In this document: positions 15,426 to 25,069 of the stretch, piece after piece
Layout: every line of letters begins with the position of its first letter
Numbering within the stretch: position 1 is the stretch's first letter
Assembly (NCBI RefSeq): GCF_023094165.1
Contig: NZ_JALMDK010000013.1
Span: 1 to 64,000 of the forward strand
Length of the DNA stretch: 64,000 nucleotides
Reading direction: 5' to 3'
DNA from: Crossiella sp. S99.2
GTDB lineage: Bacteria > Actinomycetota > Actinomycetes > Mycobacteriales > Pseudonocardiaceae
The notes under the pieces: generated by a model
What the model was told of the DNA's origin: nothing
Databases searched by the model: none
Seen by the model: the letters and a program-made list of their open reading frames with translations, nothing else
Program-made: the position numbers and the translations under genes

Positions 15426-18179
15426 ATGCGATTATCCCGACCTCTGCGGCGCCTGATCGGCGTCGTCTCCCTCCTCGCTTTACTGGGCATCGGGCAACCC
15501 GCCCAGGCCCAACCGGCCGAGCGCACGCTCGGCAACATCACCGGGATCAGCCAGCAGGGCGCCACCGTCACGGTGAGCGCGGGCGCCGACCGCGTCCGGG
15601 TGGGTTTCCTGCAGCCGGACGTGTTCCGGATCTGGCTCGGCCCCGGTGGCACCTTCAGCGATCCGGCCGGGCGGGCCATCCTGACCGCCACCGACTTCGG
15701 CCCGGTGAGCACCACGGTCACCGAGACCAGCGAGTACTACAAGATCGAGACCGACGCGGTGGTGCTGCGCGCCTACAAGCAGCCGCTGCGGTTCGCCCTG
15801 TACCGCAAGGACAACACGACCCTGGTGTGGCAGGAGTCGGCCGGGCTGACCTGGTCCTCGGGCGCCGCTCGGCAGCGGTTGAACCGGGGCGCGGACGAGC
15901 AGTTCTACGGCACCGGGTTGCGGCTGGGCGCGTGGGCGTTGCGGGACAAGACGGTGCCGGTGCGGGTGGACAACAAGTGGAACGAGAACAACAACGCCAG
16001 CCCAGCCCCGTTCTACCTGTCCACCAACGGTTATGGCGTGGTGCGCAACACCTGGACGCCGGGCACGTACTCCTTCACCGCGCCGGTGCAGACCACCCAT
16101 GAGGAGGGCCGGTTCGACGCGGTGTACTTCGCCGGAGCCGGACTCAAGGACGTGCTCGACCGGTACACCGATGTGACCGGGAAGCCTTTCCTGGCACCGA
16201 TTTACGGCCTGGAGATGGGGCACGCGGACTGCTGGAACGCGAGCAACCCGGAGTACCAGGGTGATCACAACCGGGTGGACCACCAGAAGACCCCGGACGT
16301 GCTCAAGTACGCCGATCAGACGCGGGCTGCGGACATGCCGGCGGGCTGGTTCCTGCCCAACGACGGTTACGGCTGCGGCTACACCGGTCTGCCGGACACG
16401 GTGAAGTCCCTGCACGACAAGGGTTTCTACACCGGACTGTGGACCTCGACGGGGCTGAAGAACGTCAAGGACGAGGTGACCGCGGGCTCCCGGATGATCA
16501 AGACCGATGTGGCCTGGATCGGCGGCGGGTACCAGAAGGCGTTCGAGGGCGTGCAGCAGGCGGTCTCCGGCATCGAGGACAACAGCGACGCGCGGCGGTT
16601 CGTCTGGACGGTGGACGGCTGGGCGGGCACCCAGCGCAACGCGGTGGTCTGGACCGGGGACACCGAGGGCGACTGGGACAACATGCGCTGGCACGTCCCG
16701 GCGATCACCGGCGCCGGCCTGTCCGCGCTGAACTACGCCGCGGGCGATGTGGACGGCATCTTCGCGGGCAGCCCGGACACCTACGCGCGCGATCTGCAGT
16801 GGAAGGCGTTCACCCCGGTGCTGATGAGCATGTCCGGCTGGGGCGCGAAAAACCCGACCGCGGCCTACCAGGACAAGCAGCCCTGGCGGTTCGACGCGGC
16901 GCACCAGGAGATCAACCGGAAGTACCTCAAGCTGAAGATGCAGCTGACGCCGTACTTCTACTCGATGTCGCGGGTGGCGCACGAGACCGGGGTGCCGACC
17001 ACCAGGGCGATGGTGCTGGAATACCCGAACGATCCGATCGCCAGGGGCAACCAGACCAGTCAGCAGTTCCTGGCCGGGGACGCCTTCCTGGTCGCGCCGG
17101 TGACCTCGGCGAGCAGCACCAGGGACGGCATCTACCTGCCCGCGGGCACCTGGACCGACTACTGGACCGGCACGGTGTACCAGGGTCCGGGCACCTTCGA
17201 CGGCTATCAGGCGCCGTTGGACCGGTTGCCGTTGTTCGTCAAGGGCGGCGCGATCGTGCCGATGTGGCCGCAGGTCAACCATCACCGGGAGAAGCCGAAG
17301 ACCCCGATCACCTTCGACGTCTACCCCAACGGGAACTCCGCGTTCGAGCTGTACGAGGACGACGGGGTGACCCGGAAATTCCAGCGCGGCGAGTACGCCA
17401 AGCAGCCGGTGCGGGTCTCCGCGCCGACCAGTGGCCGCGGCGATGTCACGGTGCGGGTGGGCGCTTCGGCCGGCGACTACGCGGGCAAACCGGGCAGCCG
17501 GGGTTACGAGCTGGCGGTGCACGTGGCGAGCGCGCCGGGCCAGGTTTCGTTGGGCGGCACCAGGTTGACCGGGCACGCCAAGCGCGCGGACTACGACGCG
17601 GCGGCGAGTGGGTGGTTCTTCGGTGACGGCGTGCTGCACGTGCGCACCGGCGCCCAGTCCACCGGGTCCGAGTTCACCGTCACCGCTGAGGGCGTGACTC
17701 TGCCGGTGCCGAAGGCGATCCCGACCCGGGCCGATGAGCCGATCGCCAAGACCGGCTGGAAGGTCAAGCAGGTGGACAGCCAGGAGACCGCCAACGAGAA
17801 CGGCGCGGCGGCCAACGCCATCGACGGCAACCCCGGCACCAAGTGGCACACGGCCTGGTCGGGCACGGGATCGGCGCTGCCGCACGAGATCCAGCTCGAC
17901 ATGGGCGCGTCCCACCCGGTCACCGGGCTGTCGTACCTGCCCCGGCAGGACAGCGGGGTCAACGGCGGCATCAAGGGCTACGAGGTCTACGTGAGCGCTG
18001 ACGGCACCGACTGGGGCCAGGCGGTGACGACCGGGACCTTCGCGCCGGACAAGAGCGAGAAGGTGGTCAACTTCCCGGCGAAAACCGGGCGCTACCTGAA
18101 GTTGCGAGCGCTCAGTGAGATCAACGGCGGCGCCTGGACCAGTGCGGCCGAGATCGGCGCGTGGCGACTGAAGCGCTGA
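15426..18179 (+). CDS. Secreted GH31 alpha-glycosidase with C-terminal F5/8-type domain
   Basis: A 917-residue exoenzyme: Sec signal (residues 1-30), N-terminal beta-sandwich (to about 230), TIM barrel, beta-sandwich region around 600-770, and a C-terminal discoidin/CBM32-like domain (about 775-915). In the barrel, MIKTDVAWIGGG supplies the likely nucleophile Asp and VWTGDTEGDW the acid/base Asp. The TDVAW type nucleophile segment differs from classic WxDMNE glucosidases and resembles GH31 members acting on alpha-galactosides or unusual glucans, so specificity is open. ATG 15426 follows AGGGA. The next gene, a LAL regulator, starts 13 bases after the stop. Confidence 0.82.
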   Translation: MRLSRPLRRLIGVVSLLALLGIGQPAQAQPAERTLGNITGISQQGATVTVSAGADRVRVGFLQPDVFRIWLGPGGTFSDPAGRAILTATDFGPVSTTVTETSEYYKIETDAVVLRAYKQPLRFALYRKDNTTLVWQESAGLTWSSGAARQRLNRGADEQFYGTGLRLGAWALRDKTVPVRVDNKWNENNNASPAPFYLSTNGYGVVRNTWTPGTYSFTAPVQTTHEEGRFDAVYFAGAGLKDVLDRYTDVTGKPFLAPIYGLEMGHADCWNASNPEYQGDHNRVDHQKTPDVLKYADQTRAADMPAGWFLPNDGYGCGYTGLPDTVKSLHDKGFYTGLWTSTGLKNVKDEVTAGSRMIKTDVAWIGGGYQKAFEGVQQAVSGIEDNSDARRFVWTVDGWAGTQRNAVVWTGDTEGDWDNMRWHVPAITGAGLSALNYAAGDVDGIFAGSPDTYARDLQWKAFTPVLMSMSGWGAKNPTAAYQDKQPWRFDAAHQEINRKYLKLKMQLTPYFYSMSRVAHETGVPTTRAMVLEYPNDPIARGNQTSQQFLAGDAFLVAPVTSASSTRDGIYLPAGTWTDYWTGTVYQGPGTFDGYQAPLDRLPLFVKGGAIVPMWPQVNHHREKPKTPITFDVYPNGNSAFELYEDDGVTRKFQRGEYAKQPVRVSAPTSGRGDVTVRVGASAGDYAGKPGSRGYELAVHVASAPGQVSLGGTRLTGHAKRADYDAAASGWFFGDGVLHVRTGAQSTGSEFTVTAEGVTLPVPKAIPTRADEPIAKTGWKVKQVDSQETANENGAAANAIDGNPGTKWHTAWSGTGSALPHEIQLDMGASHPVTGLSYLPRQDSGVNGGIKGYEVYVSADGTDWGQAVTTGTFAPDKSEKVVNFPAKTGRYLKLRALSEINGGAWTSAAEIGAWRLKR

Positions 18180-18192
18180 GGAATAGTCCACA

Positions 18193-20784
18193 GTGGACAG
18201 ACAGGCACTGGCAGGGCGGGTGGGCGAGCTGCTCGCGCACCCGCCCGCCGTGGTGCTGGTAGACGGGGCGGCTGGCCTGGGCAAGTCCTGGCTCGCCGCC
18301 CAGGTCCGCACTGCCTCACGGGCCAGGGTGCGGGTGCTCATCGGCTGCCGCGGACTGCCCGCGGAACCGTACGTGCTGCTGCGGGAGGTGGTGCGCGGCC
18401 TGGTCGAGGCCGGGTGCGATCCGGTGCTGGGCCACGCGGTGCTCGCGGCGGTGTCCCGGCGGGACCGCTCGGAGTACCGGATCTGCCTGGCACTGCGGGA
18501 ACTGCTCGCCGACGCGGGTTCCGCGCTGCTCGTGCTGGATGATCTCGACCAGGCCGACCGGTGCTCCCGGCAGGTGTTGCGGTGTGCCGCGACCCGGTTG
18601 CCGCCGGGGGTCGGCCTGCTGGTCACCGCACCGCCCCAGGCGCGGTGGGCGCCGGGTCACCGGGTCGAACTGGCCGCGCTGACCCCGGCCGAAGTCGCCG
18701 GGCTGGCCCGCGCACGGCACGGCAGCGCCCCGGCACACTGGGTGGCCGGGCTGCACCGGCTGACCGGCGGAATCCCGTTGCTGCTCAACGAAATACTGGA
18801 CCGGACCCACCCGGGCGACCAGGATCCGGCGGGGACGCTGGTCCGCACGGGGCTGCCCAGGAGCGTGCTGGAACTGGCCACTGCCCGCCTGCACAAGCTG
18901 TCCGGGGCCGACCGGGCGATCGTGCAGACGGCGGCCTTGTTGCGGGAGCCGATCAGCGTGGCGGTCCCGGCGCGGGTGTGCGAGGTGGACCAGGAGCGGG
19001 CCGCGGCCGCGCTGGACCGGGCGGTGGACGCGGGACTGCTCGTGGTCCGGGTGGACGGGGCCTTCGAGTTCCGGCCGCCGTTGCTGGGACTCGCGGTCGC
19101 GGCGACGATGTCCCTGGCGCGGCGGCGATCGGCGCACCGGGCCATCGCGCGGGTGCTCGACGGCGTGGAGCGGATCCACCACTGCCGCGCGGCCGGTGAC
19201 CTGCTCGCGGCGGCCCGGCACGCCGAACGCGCGACCCGCACCGGTGCACCCGCCACGGCGGTGGGGCCGTTGCGCGAACTGCTCGGCGAGGCCGGCCTGC
19301 CGCGCCGGGTCCGGGCAACCCTGGCCGGTCGGCTGGGCAGGCTGACCGTGGGCAGCTGGTCGGACCAGGACACGGTGACCGTGCTGCGGGAGCTGGTCGC
19401 CGACGAGTCGCTGCCCTCCGGTGTGCACGGCGAACTGCGGCTGCACCTGGGCCTGTTGCTGGCCAACCAGGCCGGGGACGCCGACGCGGGCCGGACCCAG
19501 ATGGTGCGCGCGGTCGGCGAACTGCGGCGGCGGCCCGCGCTGGCGGCCAGGGCGATGTCCGCACTGGCCCTGCCGCACCTGGGCGCGGCCCCGGTGGCCG
19601 AACACCTGCGCTGGCTGGCCGAACTGGACCGGGTCGGGCCGCCCCACGCCGATCCGGGGCTGCGTACGGCGATCGAGGTCAACCGGGCGACCGCGTTGCT
19701 GCAACTCGGCGATCCCCGGGCCTGGAACGCACTGCCCACCGCCGGACCACGTCTGGAACTGCACCGCGGTCGGCTGAACTTCACCGACGCCGCGATCACC
19801 TTGGGCCACCACAGATCCGCGGCCGATTTCCTGGCCGCGGCCGAGGTCAGCACGGCCCCGTACCTGGCACAGGTGGCCGAGACCAACCGGCTGCGCCTGG
19901 CCCTGGTCACCGGTGACTGGTCCGGCCTGGCCGAGCGGGTACGCGCACACCTGGACGCCGGACCGCACAATCCGCGCTCGGCCGCCGAATCCCGCCTGGT
20001 CCTGGCCCGGCTCGCCCTCGCCGCCGGTGACTGGGCGGCGGCCGAGGATCTCCTGGACGGGCCCGGCTGGTGCGGTTCGGCGGTGTTCGCGGCGGCCGCC
20101 ACCAGGATCCGGCTGGCCACCGCCCAGGGCCAACCCGCGGACCTGGACGCCGCGCTCGCTCTGGTGCGCGGCAAGGGCGTGTGGGTGTGGGCGGCCGAAC
20201 TGGTGGACGCGGGCGTGGAAGCGTTGCTAGGACAGGCCGAACACGGTGCCGCGCGGGAGTTGCTGGCCGAGTTCGCGGCCGGGATCGACGGCCGGGACTG
20301 CCCACTCGGCGAAGCGGTGCTCTGCCACGGACAGGGGCTCCTGGGCACCGGAGACGCGGTCAACCTGCTGACCGCTGCCGCCGCCCGATTCGCCGCCCTC
20401 CCCCGCCCCTACGAACAGGCCAGGGCCCTGGAAGCACTGGCCCGCCGCCTGTTCGCCCTCGGCGCGCGAACCCAGGCCGGGCAACGCGCGGCGGAGGCGG
20501 CGCGGTTGTTCAGCACACTCGGCGCGAGCTGGGACCTGGCCCGCTGCGCACGCCTGCACCGCGAGCACTTCGGCGCCCCCGGCGGCGGACCGGGACGACG
20601 CGGCTACGGCGGCGCCCTGTCCCCGCGCGAACGAGAGGTGGCCCGGCTGATCACCACCGGTCGCACCAACCGCGAAATCGCCGCCCTGCTGTTCCTCTCC
20701 CCACGCACAGTCGAACGCCACGTAGCCAGCCTGCTCCGCAAACTCAGCGTCCCCACCCGCAACAAGATCACCCTACCCACCTAA
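18193..20784 (+). CDS. LAL-type (large ATP-binding LuxR) regulator
   Basis: An 863-residue STAND-like regulator: Walker A GAAGLGKSWL at residues 26-35, Walker B-like LLVLDDLDQ near 115, a long alpha-helical TPR-like middle, and a C-terminal LuxR helix-turn-helix beginning LSPREREVARLI (residues 805-855). LAL proteins typically switch on nearby catabolic or biosynthetic operons in response to a sugar or metabolite. It follows the GH31 gene by 13 bases and may be co-transcribed, hinting at a maltose-regulator-like role. The GTG start sits within a GTCCACAGTGGAC palindrome, with GAGGA about ten bases upstream. Confidence 0.85.
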   Translation: MDRQALAGRVGELLAHPPAVVLVDGAAGLGKSWLAAQVRTASRARVRVLIGCRGLPAEPYVLLREVVRGLVEAGCDPVLGHAVLAAVSRRDRSEYRICLALRELLADAGSALLVLDDLDQADRCSRQVLRCAATRLPPGVGLLVTAPPQARWAPGHRVELAALTPAEVAGLARARHGSAPAHWVAGLHRLTGGIPLLLNEILDRTHPGDQDPAGTLVRTGLPRSVLELATARLHKLSGADRAIVQTAALLREPISVAVPARVCEVDQERAAAALDRAVDAGLLVVRVDGAFEFRPPLLGLAVAATMSLARRRSAHRAIARVLDGVERIHHCRAAGDLLAAARHAERATRTGAPATAVGPLRELLGEAGLPRRVRATLAGRLGRLTVGSWSDQDTVTVLRELVADESLPSGVHGELRLHLGLLLANQAGDADAGRTQMVRAVGELRRRPALAARAMSALALPHLGAAPVAEHLRWLAELDRVGPPHADPGLRTAIEVNRATALLQLGDPRAWNALPTAGPRLELHRGRLNFTDAAITLGHHRSAADFLAAAEVSTAPYLAQVAETNRLRLALVTGDWSGLAERVRAHLDAGPHNPRSAAESRLVLARLALAAGDWAAAEDLLDGPGWCGSAVFAAAATRIRLATAQGQPADLDAALALVRGKGVWVWAAELVDAGVEALLGQAEHGAARELLAEFAAGIDGRDCPLGEAVLCHGQGLLGTGDAVNLLTAAAARFAALPRPYEQARALEALARRLFALGARTQAGQRAAEAARLFSTLGASWDLARCARLHREHFGAPGGGPGRRGYGGALSPREREVARLITTGRTNREIAALLFLSPRTVERHVASLLRKLSVPTRNKITLPT

Positions 20785-20804
20785 CCAACCACCCACCCGC
20801 CACC

Positions 20805-20889
20805 GTGTTGGCCGTTATGGACGGCGAGTTGGGCCAACTGGTACGCCGATTTTGCCCAAGCGGGCGTACCAGTTGGCCCAAGTGGTACG
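20805..20889. repeat. Modular intergenic inverted repeat, copy 2
   Basis: Starts with GTGTTGGCCGTT (20805-20816) and continues with the same inner stem ACTGGTACGCC / GGCGTACCAGT and TTGGCCCAAGTGGTAC as copy 1, then diverges before the right outer arm. It lies between the convergent stops at 20784 and 20958. Base-level identity with copy 1 is high across about 80 bases. Confidence 0.8.
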
Positions 20890-20957
20890 GATCGGGCTGC
20901 CGGACGGGTGCTGGGCGGTGCGGCCGGGATCGGCCCGGCCGCACCGCGTTCAGCTGA

Positions 20958-22721
20958 TCAGCTGGCGAAGCACAGTGGGACGGTGATGTGCTTGTGGCAG
21001 CGGACGGTCCGGCTGGTCGAGCCGGTCTGGTTGCGGCTGTCGGTGACGGTCAGGGTCACGGTGTAGTTCGCGGCGACGTTGGGATAACTGTGCGAGGCGG
21101 TCGGGCCGGTGCCGGTGGTGCCGTCGCCGAACTTCCAGGCGTGGCCGGAGACCGGGCCCTCCTCATCGCTGGAGGCACTGCCGTCGAAGGAACAGCTCCC
21201 CCGGTTGCAGCGGCTGGTGAAGGCGGCGCTCGGCGGCAGGTCGCCTGCCTTGACCAGGCGGCGGGTGCTGTGCGTCTTGCCGTCGTTGTCGGTCACGGTG
21301 AGCCGGACGCTGTAGTACCCGGACTTGGCGTAGTTGTGCGAGGTTGTCTTGCCGGTGGCGGTGCCGCCGTCGCCGAACTCCCAGGAATAGTTCGTGATGG
21401 TGCCGTCACTGTCCTTTGTGGAACTTCCGTCGAAGGAGCAGGTGGTGTTGCTGGTGGAGCAGCTCGCGGTGAAGGCGGCGGTGGGCCTGCCCGGGTCGGT
21501 GGGACCGGCCGGGTAGTCCTGGGCCGAGCTGACGTCCAGGAGTGGTTCCTTGACGTTGTCACCGGAATCGTCGGTCCAGTCGGTGTTCGCGGTGTCGATC
21601 AGGCGGTGCCGGACCGCGCGCACCCCGTCCCGGTCGGTGGCCCGGTTGCCGTTGGCGGTGAGCAGACCCGCTGCCCCGGCCACGTGCGGCGCGGCCATCG
21701 AGGTGCCGCTCAAGGTCTGGTAGCCGCCGTTGAGATGGGTGGACAGGATGCAGGTGCCGGGTGCGGCGATCTCCACGGTGGCGCCGAAATTGCTGAAGTC
21801 GGCCAGGGTGTCGTCCTGGTCGGCCCGGCAGGTCGAGGCCGCGCCGCCACCGCGCTGGCCGTTGAAGTCGGCCAGCGCCGAAACGGTGATCACCTCGGGG
21901 TGGTTGGCCGGGAAGAAGGTCTTGGCGTCCTTGTGGTTGTTGCCGGCGGCCACCGCGAACACCACGCCCTTGTTCACCGCGGCCGAGATCGCCTGGGTGA
22001 GCGCGTCGTTGGTGCAGTTCTCGCAGCCGAGGCTCATGTTGGCCACCTCGATCTCCTCGGCGTGCGCGGCCACCCAGTCCACCCCGGCGACCACGCCGGA
22101 GAGCTGGCCGCTGCCGCTGTCGTCGAGCACCTTGGCCGACCAGATCCGCGCCCCGGGCGCGATGCCGGTGACCCCGGTCCCGTCGTCCTTGGCGCCGATG
22201 GTGCCAGCCACGTGGGTGCCGTGGCCGTGGCCGTCGCTACCCGCGTTATCGGTGCAGCTGCTGCTGTTCACGCAGTTGGCGCGGGCGACCACGGTCAGGT
22301 CGGGATGCTTGCCGTCCACCCCGGTGTCGATCACCGCGACATCCACGTCCGCGCTGTAGTCGCTGACGCCGTTGATCTTCAGGTTCGGGTTCTTGGTGGC
22401 GAAGGCCCGCTCCACCCCGGTGGGCGTGGTCTGCGCGGTGGTGCGCACCACCTGGTCCGGTTCCACCGAGCGCACCCGCGGATCGCGCCGCAGCGCCGCG
22501 ACCGCCTGGGGCGTCAGGGAAGCGGCGAAACCGGTGAGGGCATGCCGGTACACGTGCCCGACCCGCGTGCTGTGCTGGGCCGCCAGCGCGGCCGGGTCGG
22601 TGCTGCCCTCGGTCAGGGTGACGAGGTGGTCCGCCGGTGGCCCGGCCGCCTCGGCGACCGGGACGGTGACGCCCAGCGCCACCACCCCCAGCGCCACGAG
22701 CAGTGCTGATCTGATCCGCAC
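20958..22721 (-). CDS. Secreted subtilisin (S8) with I9 propeptide and two PKD domains
   Basis: A 587-residue extracellular protease. Order: Sec signal (1-26), inhibitor I9 propeptide (about 30-93), S8 catalytic domain with Asp132 (VIDTGVDG), His170 (GHGTHVAG), oxyanion Asn261 and Ser341 (GTSMAAPH), then two PKD domains (about 417-495 and 500-580) each ending in a conserved WEFGDG or WKFGDG block. Pairs of Cys in the catalytic domain and PKD loops suggest disulphides. PKD domains usually aid binding to insoluble protein. It ends in CHKHITVPLCFAS, a Cys-containing tail that could be disulphide-linked. Convergent with the LAL gene. Confidence 0.92.
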   Translation of the reverse strand: MRIRSALLVALGVVALGVTVPVAEAAGPPADHLVTLTEGSTDPAALAAQHSTRVGHVYRHALTGFAASLTPQAVAALRRDPRVRSVEPDQVVRTTAQTTPTGVERAFATKNPNLKINGVSDYSADVDVAVIDTGVDGKHPDLTVVARANCVNSSSCTDNAGSDGHGHGTHVAGTIGAKDDGTGVTGIAPGARIWSAKVLDDSGSGQLSGVVAGVDWVAAHAEEIEVANMSLGCENCTNDALTQAISAAVNKGVVFAVAAGNNHKDAKTFFPANHPEVITVSALADFNGQRGGGAASTCRADQDDTLADFSNFGATVEIAAPGTCILSTHLNGGYQTLSGTSMAAPHVAGAAGLLTANGNRATDRDGVRAVRHRLIDTANTDWTDDSGDNVKEPLLDVSSAQDYPAGPTDPGRPTAAFTASCSTSNTTCSFDGSSTKDSDGTITNYSWEFGDGGTATGKTTSHNYAKSGYYSVRLTVTDNDGKTHSTRRLVKAGDLPPSAAFTSRCNRGSCSFDGSASSDEEGPVSGHAWKFGDGTTGTGPTASHSYPNVAANYTVTLTVTDSRNQTGSTSRTVRCHKHITVPLCFAS

Positions 22722-22819
22722 GGGATCCTCCTAGTGCAGGGACCCGCGGCCAACACCGCGGGAGCACCACCCTGCGGCCGGATCAACGCCGCCAACAATG
22801 CCGGAAACCGTGGGTAGCG

Positions 22820-24310
22820 CTACCCAATCCCGCGCACCGGCAGCCGGACGACCAGGCGCGCGCCGCTGTCGCTGTCGGCCACCACCAGTGTGCCGCCGTG
22901 CCTGCGGGCGATGTCCCTGGCCAGGGTGAGGCCCAGGCCGGAGCCGCCCGCGTCCCTGGCCCGGGCGTCGTCCAGGCGGGCGAACCGGTCGAAGACGCGT
23001 TCCCGGTCGGCCGCGGGGATGCCGGGGCCGTCGTCGAGCACTTCCAGCACGACCTCGGTCGCCGACTGGCTCAAGTGAACGGTGACAGTGCTGTGCGCGT
23101 GCCGGACCGCGTTGTCCAGCAGGTTGCGCAGCAGCCGTTCCAGCTGTACCAGCTCACCGCGCACCAGTGCCGGATCGTCCACTGTGGACACTACTTGTGG
23201 TCCGCCGGGACTGACGGCGCGTTCGGCGACCTGTTCGGCCACCACGTCCGCGAGATCGACCACAGTGGACGGTGCGGGCGCCGGGTCGACGGCCAGTTGC
23301 AGCAGGTCCGCGGTGATGCGTTGCAGGCGCTGGACTTCGAGGAGGGACCGGTGCGCGACCGCGGGCCAGTCCGCCCGGTCCGGGTGGGTCAGCGCGACCT
23401 CCAGGCCGGTGCGCAACCCGGCCAGTGGGCTGCGCAGTTCGTGGCTGGCGTCGGCGACGAACCGCTGCTGCCGCAGGTGCGCCCGCTGCAACCGGTCCAG
23501 GGTCTCGTTCGTGGTCCCGGCCAGCCGGGCGATCTCGTCCCCGGACCCGGGCACCGGCACCCGCCGGTCCAGCTGCCGTTCGCTCACCTCGGCGAGTTCC
23601 CGGCGGATCGCCTCCACCGGGCGCAACGCGCGTCCGGCGGCGAACCAGGCGGCCAGGGCGGAAAGCAGCACGGCCAAGGGGGTGAAGACGAACAGGGCGT
23701 TGTCGAAGAGTTTCAGGGTGCGGAGGGTGTCCCAGGGCAACACGAACAGGTGCAGGGTGAGCCGGTACCGGGTGGCCGAGGTGGTCGGCTCCAGTCCAGC
23801 GTCCACAGTGGACCCTTCGCGACCGGGTGGCTGCACCAGGCCGGCCGGGATGTTCTCGACCACTGTGGACAGTACGGTGTACTCGCGATACTCGCGCCAG
23901 TGCGGATGGCTGCCGGGGCGCAGGGTGGCGGTGCTGGTGCCGATCCAGTCCGGTCCGACGTTGGCGGGGGCGGGCGGCAGGGGTTTCCAGGCGGGGTCCA
24001 GTCGGCGCAGGGTGTCGGCGCGCACCACGGTCTCGCCGGTGTCGGTGACCACCTCGAACAGGGCGTCGCCGCTGTGGATCGCAGTGGCCAGCGCGGCCCG
24101 GCCGCTGCCGAGCGCGGCCACCCGGTAAGCCTCGGCGATCCGGTACAGCTCGGCGCGGGTGGCGCTGTGGTCGTGCGCGGTGAGCTGCACGCGCACGAAC
24201 TCGCGGATACCCAGCCAGCCCAGGCCGAACACCAGCAGGCTCAGCAACGCCGCGGCCAGCGCGGTGCCACGCCGCACCGACACCGGCCACCACTTCAGTG
24301 ATCTAGTCAT
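22820..24310 (-). CDS. Sensor histidine kinase, HAMP/HisKA type
   Basis: A 496-residue kinase: two membrane segments (17-40 and 205-226) flank an extracytoplasmic sensor domain of about 160 residues, followed by HAMP, HisKA with His290 (VADASHELRSPLAGLR) and HATPase with N-box (NLLDNAVRHAH), G1 (DDGPGIP), F-box (FDRFARL) and G2 (GSGLGLTLA). ATG 24310 overlaps the response regulator stop by eight bases. The divergent MacB-like exporter at 25070 is the likely regulon member, by analogy with envelope-stress or antimicrobial-peptide sensing modules. Confidence 0.9.
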   Translation of the reverse strand: MTRSLKWWPVSVRRGTALAAALLSLLVFGLGWLGIREFVRVQLTAHDHSATRAELYRIAEAYRVAALGSGRAALATAIHSGDALFEVVTDTGETVVRADTLRRLDPAWKPLPPAPANVGPDWIGTSTATLRPGSHPHWREYREYTVLSTVVENIPAGLVQPPGREGSTVDAGLEPTTSATRYRLTLHLFVLPWDTLRTLKLFDNALFVFTPLAVLLSALAAWFAAGRALRPVEAIRRELAEVSERQLDRRVPVPGSGDEIARLAGTTNETLDRLQRAHLRQQRFVADASHELRSPLAGLRTGLEVALTHPDRADWPAVAHRSLLEVQRLQRITADLLQLAVDPAPAPSTVVDLADVVAEQVAERAVSPGGPQVVSTVDDPALVRGELVQLERLLRNLLDNAVRHAHSTVTVHLSQSATEVVLEVLDDGPGIPAADRERVFDRFARLDDARARDAGGSGLGLTLARDIARRHGGTLVVADSDSGARLVVRLPVRGIG

Positions 24311-24977
24311 CGGCCACCAGCCGGTAGCCGATGCCGCGCACAGTGGCGATGGTGCGCCGTCCGAACGGCGTGTCCAGCTTGCGCCGCAACGCGCTCACGT
24401 ACACCTCGACGATATTCGGATCGCCCTGGTACGCCAGATCCCACACCTGGGCCAGGATCTCGGGTTTGGCGGCCACCTGTCCGTTGTGCCGCAACAGGCA
24501 TTCCAGCACCGCGAACTCCTTGGTAGTCAACGTCACCGGCTGCCCGGCCCGGCGGCAGGTGCGCTTGCCGGGGTCGAGCACCAGATCGCCGAAGGTGAGC
24601 AGCCCGGCCGCGCCCGCGGCGCCCCGGCGGGTGAGCGCGCGCAGCCGGGCGGTGAGCACCACGTAGGAGAACGGCTTGCTCAGGAAGTCATCCGCGCCGG
24701 TGTCGAGGGCCTCGGCCTCGTCGTACTCGCCGTTCTTGGCGGTGAGCATCAGGATCGGCGTGCGCACCCCGCGTTCGCGCAGTGCCGCGCACACCCGGTA
24801 GCCGTTGAGCTTGGGCAGCATGATGTCCAGCACGATCACCTGGTAGGGGTGCAGCTGGGCGAGTTCGAGGCCCTCCAGGCCGTCGTAGGCGAGGTCCACC
24901 GCGTAGCCGTCCGCCTCCAGCCCCCACTGCAGCGACTCGGCCAGCCGCCGCTCGTCCTCCACCACCAGCACCCGCAC
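24303..24977 (-). CDS. Response regulator, OmpR/PhoB family
   Basis: A 224-residue regulator: receiver domain with acidic pair at 8-9, phospho-acceptor Asp51 (VLDIMLP), Thr in MLTAK and Lys in LSKPF; C-terminal winged helix with LTTKEFAVLECLLRHNGQV and the terminal RGIGYRLV hairpin. It is transcribed with the kinase downstream and diverges from the ABC exporter genes. Symmetric and directly repeated CTTCAGG/TTCAG elements in the 92-base gap are its probable binding sites. Confidence 0.92.
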   Translation of the reverse strand: MRVLVVEDERRLAESLQWGLEADGYAVDLAYDGLEGLELAQLHPYQVIVLDIMLPKLNGYRVCAALRERGVRTPILMLTAKNGEYDEAEALDTGADDFLSKPFSYVVLTARLRALTRRGAAGAAGLLTFGDLVLDPGKRTCRRAGQPVTLTTKEFAVLECLLRHNGQVAAKPEILAQVWDLAYQGDPNIVEVYVSALRRKLDTPFGRRTIATVRGIGYRLVADD

Positions 24978-25003
24978 TCCTCGATCCTCCCAGATCCGCC
25001 GAC

Positions 25004-25036
25004 CACTTCCTGAAGTGATCTTCAGGTTGGTTCAGC
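25004..25036. promoter_or_regulatory. Putative OmpR-type regulator binding sites in a divergent promoter
   Basis: CACTTC-CT-GAAGTG (25004-25017) is an inverted repeat, overlapping CCTGAAG-TGAT-CTTCAGG (25009-25026), and TTCAG recurs after 11 bases (25021 and 25032 region), one helical turn, as expected for tandem OmpR-family dimers. The cluster lies between the response regulator (start 24977) and the ABC exporter (start 25070). Confidence 0.55.
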
Positions 25037-25069
25037 AACCGCTCAGGCCGATCCGGCCATGCTCCCGGC

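Noticed and set aside
15480..18626. A 1048-codon open frame on the minus strand across the GH31 gene
   Set aside because: It is the high-GC mirror of the real gene; its translation is Arg/Gly/Val-rich and has no recognisable domain, while the plus strand gives a complete glycosidase.
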